Shown: positions 57,221-64,000 of the stretch, one piece after another
Layout: each line of letters starts with the position of its first letter
Position numbering within the stretch: the stretch's first letter is position 1
Origin: Comamonadaceae bacterium
GTDB taxonomy: Bacteria; Pseudomonadota; Gammaproteobacteria; Burkholderiales; Burkholderiaceae_C
NCBI GenBank assembly: GCA_947476465.1
Contig: CANJQN010000007.1
Span: forward strand, 1 to 64,000
Length of the DNA stretch: 64,000 nt
Direction of reading: 5' to 3'
Notes under the pieces: model-generated
Databases searched by the model: none
What the model saw: only the letters and a program-made list of their open reading frames with translations
Told to the model about the DNA's origin: nothing
Translations under genes and position numbers: made by a program

Positions 57221-58804
57221 ATGAGCCACCGTCCCCGCCCCGCCGACCGACGCCAGCTGCTGCGTCTGGCCTGCGCCTGCGCCATGGCGGGTTGGCTGCC
57301 GCGTTGGGCCTTTGCGCAGCGCCGCTGGTCGTTCGATCCGTTTTCGCTGGGCGTGGCCAGCGGCGCGCCAGCGCCGGAATCGGTGGTGTTGTGGACTCGG
57401 CTGATCGCGCCAGGCTGGCTCGACTCACTGGGCGGCGAGCCAGTGCCGGTTCGCTGGGAAGTGGCACACGACGAGGCGTTCACCCGCCTGGTGCGTCACG
57501 GCGAAGCGCTGGCCAGCGCCGAGTTGGCGCACAGCGTGCATGTGGAGGTGGACGGGTTGGAGCCCGACCGCTGGTACTTCTATCGCTTCATCAGTGGCGA
57601 CGCCGTCAGCGCGACCGGCCGCACCCGCACACTGCCGGCGCCCGGCGCGTTGGCGCAGCGGCTGCGGCTGGCCTATGCCTCGTGCCAGCGCTGGGAGCAT
57701 GGCCACTACGGCGCTTACCGGCACATGCGCGAGGAAGGCCTGGACTTTGTCGCCTTCCTGGGCGACTACATCTACGAATACCCCAACGCCACCGCCGCGG
57801 TGCGCAACTTTCCCACCCTGGGCCTGGTGCACACGCTGGGTGAGTACCGCCAGCGCCATGCCCTGCACCGCAGCGACCCCGCCCTGCAAGCCATGCATGC
57901 GGCCTGCCCCTGGCTGGTGACCTGGGACGACCATGAAGTGCAAAACGACTACGCCGGCACGCAGGCCGGCGACACCCGCCCGCTGGGCCTCAATGGGGCG
58001 GCTGACTTCCTGGCGCGGCGCAATGCCGCCTACCAGGCCTTCTACGAGCACATGCCGCTGCGGCCCTCGGCTTTTGTGCGTGCCCTGTCGGGCGTGCAGG
58101 TGCGGCTGCACACGCGCTATCGCTTCGGCCAGCTCGCCGACCTGATCTTGCTGGACAACCGTCAGTTTCGCGACCCGCAGGTCTGCGGCCACCCGAGCCG
58201 CCCGGCCGGCCTGGTCGACCCCGACACCTGTGCGGCGCTGGACGATGGCGGCCGCACGCTGCTGGGAACGGCGCAGGAGCAATGGCTGGACGCCGCCTTC
58301 GCCGCCGCCACGCCGGGCTGGACGGTGGTCGGCCAGCAGACCCTGTTCGGCCGGCGCGACGCCCGCATCGGCCCCGGCGCGCGCGTGTGGAACGATGGCT
58401 GGGACGGTTATGCCGCCGCCCGATCGCGCGTCACGCGCTCGCTGGAGCAGCACCGCGTCGCCAACCCGGTGTTTCTGGGCGGCGATGTGCACGAGAACTG
58501 GGTCGGCCATGTGAAGGCCGACTACATCCGCCCCGACAGCGCGACCCTTGGCGTCGAGTTCTGCGGCACCAGCATCACTTCGCGCGCCAGCGGCGCCGCG
58601 CAAGTGCCCAAGCGGCTTGCCGAGAACCCGCATTACATCTTCGCGGACGGCTCGCGCCGAGGGTATGGTGTGGTCGAGTTCAGCCCGGCGGGTTTGACGA
58701 CCACGCTGCGGGTGGTGACGGACGCCACGCGCATCGACACGCCCATCGAGACCCAGGCCCGCTTCGTGGTGCGCGCCGGCCGGCGCGAGGTGCACCGGCT
58801 CTAG
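57221..58804 (+). CDS. PhoD-family alkaline phosphatase/phosphodiesterase
   Basis: The 527-residue exported enzyme has a Tat-type signal (PADRRQLLRLACACAMAGWL). The PhoD N-terminal domain (FSLGVASGAPAPESVVLWTRL) and the metallophosphatase core follow: FVAFLGDYIYEYP, VTWDDHEVQNDYAG and FLGGDVHENW provide Asp and His ligands for the Fe/Ca centre. It releases phosphate from phosphoesters in the periplasm. No PhoB box was identified upstream. It is convergent with serB, 6 bases apart. Confidence 0.92.
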   Translation: MSHRPRPADRRQLLRLACACAMAGWLPRWAFAQRRWSFDPFSLGVASGAPAPESVVLWTRLIAPGWLDSLGGEPVPVRWEVAHDEAFTRLVRHGEALASAELAHSVHVEVDGLEPDRWYFYRFISGDAVSATGRTRTLPAPGALAQRLRLAYASCQRWEHGHYGAYRHMREEGLDFVAFLGDYIYEYPNATAAVRNFPTLGLVHTLGEYRQRHALHRSDPALQAMHAACPWLVTWDDHEVQNDYAGTQAGDTRPLGLNGAADFLARRNAAYQAFYEHMPLRPSAFVRALSGVQVRLHTRYRFGQLADLILLDNRQFRDPQVCGHPSRPAGLVDPDTCAALDDGGRTLLGTAQEQWLDAAFAAATPGWTVVGQQTLFGRRDARIGPGARVWNDGWDGYAAARSRVTRSLEQHRVANPVFLGGDVHENWVGHVKADYIRPDSATLGVEFCGTSITSRASGAAQVPKRLAENPHYIFADGSRRGYGVVEFSPAGLTTTLRVVTDATRIDTPIETQARFVVRAGRREVHRL

Positions 58805-58810
58805 GCGCGC

Positions 58811-59530
58811 TCAGACGCGCAGCAGCTCGAGCAGGCGGTCGAGCCCGCCTTCGTTGATCGCCACCATTGCCTGCTCACGCACCTTGGGCTTGGCGTGAAA
58901 GGCCACCGACAAGCCCGCTTCGCCCATCATGGGCAGATCGTTGGCGCCATCGCCCACGGCAATCGCCTGCCGGGGCGACAGGCCGAGCGTGCTGCAGGTG
59001 TGCAGCAGCATGCGCCGCTTTTCCTCGCCGTCGCAGATGTCGCCCCAGGGCTGATCGACCATGCGGCCGGTGAGCCGATCGCCTTCGATCTCCAGCACGT
59101 TGGAGCGCGTGTAGTCGATGCCCAGCCGGTCGCGCACACGGTCGGTGAAGAAAGTGAAACCGCCGGACACCAGCAGCACCTTCAGCCCCGCGGCCTTGCA
59201 GCGGTCCACCAGCTCGGCGGCGCCGGGGTTGAGCCGCAGGCGCTGGTCGTACACGGCCTGCATGTCGTCCACGCTCACGCCCTTGAGCAGGGCCACGCGG
59301 CGGCGCAGGCTGTCCTTGAAGTCGGTGATCTCGCCGCGCATGGCGGCCTCGGTAATGGCGGCCACCTCGTCCTTGCGGCCGACGGCGGCGGCGATCTCGT
59401 CCACGCATTCGATGTTGATCAGCGTCGAATCCATGTCGAAGGCGATGAGGCCGAAGTCCTTGAGGGACAGCGGCGGCGTGAAGCCCCGGATCACCAGGCC
59501 GGGTGCGTAGTTACGGGTCGATGCAGTCAT
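58811..59530 (-). CDS. serB: Phosphoserine phosphatase
   Basis: The 239-residue HAD hydrolase performs the last step of serine synthesis. It has the nucleophile motif FDMDSTLIN (motif I), LLVSGGF (motif II, Ser) and GDGANDLPM (motif III). ECVDEIAAAVGRKDEVAAIT matches SerB specifically. It lacks an N-terminal ACT domain. Start ATG at 59530. Confidence 0.95.
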   Translation of the reverse strand: MTASTRNYAPGLVIRGFTPPLSLKDFGLIAFDMDSTLINIECVDEIAAAVGRKDEVAAITEAAMRGEITDFKDSLRRRVALLKGVSVDDMQAVYDQRLRLNPGAAELVDRCKAAGLKVLLVSGGFTFFTDRVRDRLGIDYTRSNVLEIEGDRLTGRMVDQPWGDICDGEEKRRMLLHTCSTLGLSPRQAIAVGDGANDLPMMGEAGLSVAFHAKPKVREQAMVAINEGGLDRLLELLRV

Positions 59531-59637
59531 GTCGGAGGCGATTGTCTCATTGCCGATTGGGGGGCTTTCGCAGGTCCAGCGGATCGGACCAAGTCGGTGG
59601 CCGCACTAAACATCTCGAGTACCCGGGCCTGAGGCCA

Positions 59638-59725
59638 GGGCACCCGTGGAGCGGGCTTTGCCCGGCCACTGGGTGCGCCCCCTTGAGGGGGGGACGGCTA
59701 CACGAAGTGAGCCGTATCGGGGGTG
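59638..59725 (+). repeat. Three-hairpin 88-bp dispersed repeat, copy R3
   Basis: Stem A is GCACCC/GGGTGC with GTGG/CCAC and inner CGGGC-TTT-GCCCG. Stem B is CCCCC-TTGA-GGGGG. Stem C is ACGGCT/AGCCGT around CAC-GAA-GTG. Against R2, five paired positions differ and all keep pairing. It contains the stop codon of mfd (59698-59700) and encodes its last nine residues. Confidence 0.85.
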
Positions 59726-62700
59726 GACACGTTCGGCTGCCCCAGCGCCTTGAGCACGTCGCGCACCATCTGCACGCGATCCTTGGGCTCCTTGAGCTCG
59801 CGCTCGATGCGCAGCTTGTCGTTGCCGGCCAGCTTGATGTGCCGGTTCTTTTGCACCAGCTCGATGATGCGCATCGGCTCGACCGGCGGGTTGGGCTTGA
59901 AGGTGATGTGGATCACCCCCGGCGCGGCGTCGACCTTGACCACGCCATAGGGCCGCGCCAGCACCCGCAGGCGGTGCACGTCGACCAGGTTCTGCGCCTG
60001 CGGCGGCGGCTTGCCGAAGCGGTCGATGATCTCCTCGAGCAGGCCGTCGATCTGGTCGGTGGTCTTGGCGGTGGCCAGCTTCTTGTAGAACGACAGGCGC
60101 AGGTGCACGTCGCCGCAATAGTCCTGCGGCAGCAGGGCGGGCGCGTGCAGGTTGATGTCGGTGGTGACCGACAGGGGTGCGAGCAGGTCGGGCTCATGGC
60201 CGGCCTTGAGGCAGCGCACCGCCTCGGACAGCATCTCGTTGTAAAGCTGGAAGCCGATTTCCAGCATGTTGCCGCTCTGGTTCTCGCCCAGCACCTCGCC
60301 AGCCCCGCGGATTTCCAGGTCGTGCATGGCGAGATAAAAACCCGAGCCCAGTTCTTCCATCTGCTGGATCGCGTCCAGACGTTGCGCGGCCTGCTTGGTC
60401 AGGCTGTCGACGTCGGGCACCAGGAGGTAGGCATAAGCCTGGTGGTGACTGCGGCCGACCCGCCCGCGCAGCTGGTGCAGCTGCGCCAGGCCGAACTTGT
60501 CGGCGCGGCTCATGACAATGGTGTTGGCCGTGGGCACGTCGATGCCGGTCTCGATGATGGTCGAGCACAGCAGCAGGTTGTGGCGCTGCGCCACGAAGTC
60601 GCGCATCACGCGCTCGAGCTCGCGCTCGGGCATCTGGCCGTGGGCCACGGCAATGCGCGCCTCGGGCAGCAGCTCTTGCAGGCGGTCGCGGCGGTTTTCG
60701 ATGGTCTCGACCTCGTTGTGCAGGAAGTAGACCTGGCCGCCGCGCTTCAACTCGCGCAGCACGGCCTCGCGGATCACGCCGTTGCCCTCGTTGCGCACGA
60801 AGGTCTTGATGGACAGACGCCGCTGCGGTGCGGTGGCGATCACAGACAGATCGCGCAGGCCCTCCAACGCCATGCCCAACGTGCGCGGGATGGGTGTGGC
60901 CGTGAGCGTGAGCACGTCGACCTCGGCGCGCAGGGCCTTCATCGCCTCCTTGTGGCGCACGCCGAAGCGGTGCTCCTCGTCGATGATCAACAGGCCCAGG
61001 TTCTTGAAGTGCACGCTGCCCGACAGCAGCTTGTGCGTGCCCACCACGATGTCCACGGTGCCGTCGGCGATGCCCTTGGTGGCCGCCGTGATCTCCTTTT
61101 GCGAGCGGAAGCGGCTCATCTCGGCGATCTTGATCGGCCACTTGCCGAAGCGGTCCACCAGGGTCTGGAAGTGCTGCTCGGCCAGCAGCGTGGTGGGCGC
61201 GAGAAACGCCACCTGCCGCCCGCCGGTGACGGCCACGAAGGCCGCGCGCAGGGCCACTTCGGTCTTGCCGAAGCCCACATCGCCGCAGACCAGCCGGTCC
61301 ATCGGACGGGGCGAGACCATGTCCTGGATGACGGCGTGAATGGCCGCGTTCTGGTCGGCGGTTTCCTCGAAGCCGAAGTCGTTGGCGAAAGTCTCGTAGT
61401 CCTGCGCCGAAAAGCGGAAGGCATGGCCTTCGCGCGCGGCGCGGCGAGCGTAGATGTTCAGCAGCTCGGCGGCGGTGTCGCGCACCTGCTCGGCGGCCTT
61501 GCGCTTGGCCTTTTCCCATTGGCCCGAGCCCAGCTTGTGCAGCGGTGCCTCGTCGGCCGACACGCCGGTGTAGCGGCTGATCTGGTGCAGCTGGCTCACC
61601 GGCACGTACAGCACGGCCTTGTCCGCATATTCCAGGTGCAAAAACTCCTGCAGCTGCGGCGTGCCGTCGGCGTTCTTGTCCTGGCCCAGGTCCAGGTTGA
61701 CCAGGCCCCGGTAGCGGCCGATGCCGTGCTGCGCATGCACCACCGGGTCGCCCAAGTTGAGCTCGGACAGGTCCTTGATCAGCGACTCGACATCGCTGAC
61801 CTGCTCTTGCTTTTTGCGCCGGCGGGCGGTGGGGCCGGCTGCGAACAGCTCGGTTTCGGTAACGAAGTCGATGCCAGCTTCGAGCCAGCTGAAACCCTGG
61901 GTGAGGGCGGCGGTGGCCATGCCCAACGGCTCGTCGCTGGCCTGGAATTGGGCCAGCGAATCGAAGGCCGGCGGGCTGACGTGGCTGGCGCGCAGGAAGT
62001 CGAGCAGGCTTTCGCGCCGCCCGTCGCTCTCGGCCAGCACCAACACGCGCTGCGCGGTGTCGCGCAGGTGGTCCTTCAGGCGCGCCAGCGGTTCGTCGGC
62101 ACCGCGCACCACGGCCAGTTCGCCCAGCTTCTGGAACCAGGCGCTGTCGGCGCTGTCGGCAACGGCTGGGCGCAGGGCCAACTGCGCGTGCGCGTTGGCC
62201 CGCGCATAGAACTGCTCGGCGGAGAGGAACAGGGCCTCTGGCGGCAGCACGGGGCGGTCGGGGTCGCCCTGCATCAGGCGATGGCGTTCCCGCGTGTCCT
62301 GCCAAAAGCGCTGGAAGGGCGCTTCGAGGTCGCCGTGCAGCGCCAGCGTGGCGCGCTCGCCCAGGTAGTCGAACACCGTCGCGGTGTCGTCGAAGAACAG
62401 CGGCAGGTAGTACTCGATGCCGGCGGTGGCCACGCCGTTGCCGATGTCCTTGTAGATGCGGCTGCGGGTCGGGTCGCCCTCGAGCAGCTCGCGCCAGCGG
62501 CTTCGAAAGCGGGCGCGGGCCGCATCGTCCATCGGGAACTCGCGCCCGGGTAAAAGCCGCACCTCGGGCACAGGGTAGAGGCTGCGCTGGCTGTCGGGGT
62601 CGAAGGTGCGGATGGAGTCGATCTCGTCGTCGAACAGGTCGACCCGATAGGGCACGGTCGAGCCCATGGGAAACAGGTCGATCAGGCCGCCACGCACCGC

Positions 62701-63183
62701 GTATTCGCCGGGACTCACCACCTGAGTGACATGGCTGTAGCCGGCCAGGGTGAGCTGGGCCTTGAGCTTGGCCTCCTGCAGCTTCTGCTTGACCTTGAAA
62801 TGAAAGGTGTAGCCGGCCAGGAATGCGGGCGGCGCCAGCCGGTAAAGCGCGGTGGTGGCCGGCACGATGACCACGTCGGCATCGCTTTGCGAGATGCGCC
62901 ACAGCGTCGCCAGCCGCTCGCTGATCAGGTCCTGGTGCGGGGAAAAATTATCGTAGGGCAGGGTTTCCCAGTCGGGAAACAGGCAGCAGCGCAGCGCGGG
63001 CGCAAAGAAGGCCATCTCGTCCAGCAGGCGCTGGGCGTCGTTGGCGTCGGCCGTGACGATGGCCGTGCGCAGCCCCGCCTGGGCCTGGCGCTCGGCCAGG
63101 CGGGCCAGCAGCAGGGCGTCGGCCGATCCGATCGGGCGAGGCAGGGTGAAGCGCTTGCCGGGAGTGAGCTTGGGTAGATCCAT
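59698..63183 (-). CDS. mfd: Transcription-repair coupling factor
   Basis: The protein (1161 residues) removes stalled RNA polymerase and recruits UvrA. It has N-terminal UvrB-like domains (LPYDNFSPHQDLISERL), the RNA polymerase interaction domain and the RecG-like motor: GDVGFGKTEVALR (Walker A), LLIIDEEHRFGVRHKE (DEEH) and TATPIPRTLG. The TRCF C-terminal domain (INLHAPALLPQDYC) follows. The ATG at 63183 gives MDLPKLTPGKRFTLPRP. Residues STPDTAHFV and the stop come from repeat R3. It is divergent from ispD. Confidence 0.95.
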   Translation of the reverse strand: MDLPKLTPGKRFTLPRPIGSADALLLARLAERQAQAGLRTAIVTADANDAQRLLDEMAFFAPALRCCLFPDWETLPYDNFSPHQDLISERLATLWRISQSDADVVIVPATTALYRLAPPAFLAGYTFHFKVKQKLQEAKLKAQLTLAGYSHVTQVVSPGEYAVRGGLIDLFPMGSTVPYRVDLFDDEIDSIRTFDPDSQRSLYPVPEVRLLPGREFPMDDAARARFRSRWRELLEGDPTRSRIYKDIGNGVATAGIEYYLPLFFDDTATVFDYLGERATLALHGDLEAPFQRFWQDTRERHRLMQGDPDRPVLPPEALFLSAEQFYARANAHAQLALRPAVADSADSAWFQKLGELAVVRGADEPLARLKDHLRDTAQRVLVLAESDGRRESLLDFLRASHVSPPAFDSLAQFQASDEPLGMATAALTQGFSWLEAGIDFVTETELFAAGPTARRRKKQEQVSDVESLIKDLSELNLGDPVVHAQHGIGRYRGLVNLDLGQDKNADGTPQLQEFLHLEYADKAVLYVPVSQLHQISRYTGVSADEAPLHKLGSGQWEKAKRKAAEQVRDTAAELLNIYARRAAREGHAFRFSAQDYETFANDFGFEETADQNAAIHAVIQDMVSPRPMDRLVCGDVGFGKTEVALRAAFVAVTGGRQVAFLAPTTLLAEQHFQTLVDRFGKWPIKIAEMSRFRSQKEITAATKGIADGTVDIVVGTHKLLSGSVHFKNLGLLIIDEEHRFGVRHKEAMKALRAEVDVLTLTATPIPRTLGMALEGLRDLSVIATAPQRRLSIKTFVRNEGNGVIREAVLRELKRGGQVYFLHNEVETIENRRDRLQELLPEARIAVAHGQMPERELERVMRDFVAQRHNLLLCSTIIETGIDVPTANTIVMSRADKFGLAQLHQLRGRVGRSHHQAYAYLLVPDVDSLTKQAAQRLDAIQQMEELGSGFYLAMHDLEIRGAGEVLGENQSGNMLEIGFQLYNEMLSEAVRCLKAGHEPDLLAPLSVTTDINLHAPALLPQDYCGDVHLRLSFYKKLATAKTTDQIDGLLEEIIDRFGKPPPQAQNLVDVHRLRVLARPYGVVKVDAAPGVIHITFKPNPPVEPMRIIELVQKNRHIKLAGNDKLRIERELKEPKDRVQMVRDVLKALGQPNVSTPDTAHFV

Positions 63184-63303
63184 GGTGCCAATACGAAACA
63201 CCCCGCGCCGGACGGCGAGGGGTGTGATGCGGTCCATTTTAAGAGCCTGCCGGACGTGGGAATCGTCGGGTCTGAATCGGCCACCCTAAAATGGCCGAGC
63301 CTC

Positions 63304-64000
63304 ATGAGTGATACACCCTCCCGCTCTCGCGCTGCGGCGCTGCACGCCCTCATCCCCTGCGCCGGCTCTGGCAGCCGGGCAGGGGGCGCCGGCCCCAAGC
63401 AATACGAGCCGGTGGCAGGCCGCCCCATGGTGCAGCACACGCTGGCCGCGTTCGCGGCGGTGCCCCGGCTGGCCAGCGTGCTGGTGGCCGTGGCGCCGGG
63501 CGACCGCACGCTGGCAGACCAACCGGGCGTGGTGCTGGCCGAGTGCGGCGGCTCCACCCGCGCGGCGACCGTGCGCGGCGGTCTGGTCGAGCTGCTGCGC
63601 CGGGGTGCGAGCGGTGACGACTGGGTCTTGGTGCACGACGCGGCTCGCTGCCTTGTCACCCCCGAGCTGATCGACCACCTGATCGACGCCTGCCAGGATG
63701 ACGCCGTGGGCGGCCTGCTGGCCCAGCCGCTGGCCGACACGCTCAAGCACGCACCCGAGGGCCGGGTGCTGGCCACCGTGCCGCGCGAGGGCCATTGGCT
63801 GGCGCAGACGCCACAGATGTTTCGCATCGGCCTGCTGGCGCAGGCGCTGGATGCGGCCGGCGAAGGCGTGACCGACGAGGCCAGCGCGGTCGAGCAACTG
63901 GGCTTGCATCCGCGCCTGGTGCCGGGGTCGGCCCGAAATTTCAAGGTGACCTGGCCCGACGACTTCGCCATGGCCGCCGCCTTGCTGCGAAAGGACGTGC
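63304..64000 (+). CDS. ispD: 2-C-methyl-D-erythritol 4-phosphate cytidylyltransferase (partial, cut by window end)
   Basis: The start of IspD, third step of the MEP isoprenoid pathway, is visible over about 232 residues. The CTP-binding loop IPCAGSGSRAGGAGPKQY, VHDAARC and the late TPQMFRIGLL and NFKVTWPDDFAMA stretches are conserved. The frame is open from ATG 63304 to the end of the window without a stop, so only the extreme C-terminus is missing. It is divergent from mfd by 120 bases; ispF commonly follows but is outside the window. Confidence 0.93.
   Translation, partial: MSDTPSRSRAAALHALIPCAGSGSRAGGAGPKQYEPVAGRPMVQHTLAAFAAVPRLASVLVAVAPGDRTLADQPGVVLAECGGSTRAATVRGGLVELLRRGASGDDWVLVHDAARCLVTPELIDHLIDACQDDAVGGLLAQPLADTLKHAPEGRVLATVPREGHWLAQTPQMFRIGLLAQALDAAGEGVTDEASAVEQLGLHPRLVPGSARNFKVTWPDDFAMAAALLRKDV

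Noticed and set aside
59503..62553. 1016-codon open frame on the plus strand, antisense to mfd
   Set aside because: GC-rich codon bias keeps the opposite strand open. The peptide is His/Gln/Ala/Val-rich with no family features, and mfd on the other strand is unmistakable.
63304..64000. Possible frameshift in ispD
   Set aside because: The frame from 63304 is open to the window end and has all expected motifs; it is only cut by the window.

Overview
The window is 64 kb of GC-rich bacterial chromosome. Gene content and style point to a Burkholderiales beta-proteobacterium, most likely of the Comamonadaceae. The signs are a Bug/TctC-type solute-binding protein, a short Trp-rich protein of the TIGR04438 type, RdgC, a class I fumarase beside a class II fumarase, and several families of palindromic dispersed repeats between genes. 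The genus cannot be fixed from the sequence alone. No phage, plasmid, CRISPR or secretion-system genes were seen.

Layout. 0.4-6.2 kb: housekeeping genes (YqeY-like, rpsU, a BaiN-like flavoprotein, guaC, a UvrD/PcrA helicase). 7.1-18.4 kb: a catabolic block of two modules. Module 1 has two SDR dehydrogenases, a Bug solute-binding protein, an NTF2-like protein, a gentisate-dioxygenase-like bicupin, a FadR-type GntR regulator and an FAH-family hydrolase. Module 2 has an FAH hydrolase, a multi-rhodanese protein and an AEC transporter, divergent from a second bicupin followed by a TetR regulator. Four near-identical TGGTCnnACCA boxes lie in the module 1 promoter regions and probably form the GntR regulon. 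18.4-24.1 kb: a lipoprotein, tRNA-Gly and tRNA-Leu, murI, class I fumarase, an exported deaminase-like protein and a PAP2 phosphatase. 24.2-28.6 kb: an exported serine hydrolase, a PIN toxin-antitoxin pair, a peroxiredoxin and an apparently intact hipBA pair. 28.6-37.8 kb: fumC, an unusual membrane sensor with a duplicated sensory module, a YqhA-like protein, acs, a 613-residue orphan, cytochrome c and the Trp-rich protein.

37.9-43.6 kb is a scarred region. It holds a complete IS5-family element inserted exactly on the ilvD stop codon, ilvD itself, an IS3-family remnant, a GST, a small cupin and a decapitated TRAP binding-protein gene abutting lgt. 43.7-51 kb: lgt, a MatB-like ligase, a hybrid histidine kinase, crcB, nth and a gamma-glutamyltransferase. 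51-52.7 kb: a second hipBA pair whose HipA has lost its key catalytic residues. 52.8-64 kb: rdgC, an aminotransferase, a methyltransferase, trxC, a PhoD-like phosphatase, serB, mfd and the start of ispD, which runs off the window.

The most striking observation is an element of about 88 bp. It occurs three times complete and once as a fragment, always with the same end against the stop codon of the gene reading into it. Nearly all differences between copies fall as compensatory pairs within its predicted stems. Together with other palindromic repeats that supply the ends of murI, mfd and a methyltransferase gene, and one lying in frame inside uvrD, this genome appears to have many structured repeats at gene 3' ends.
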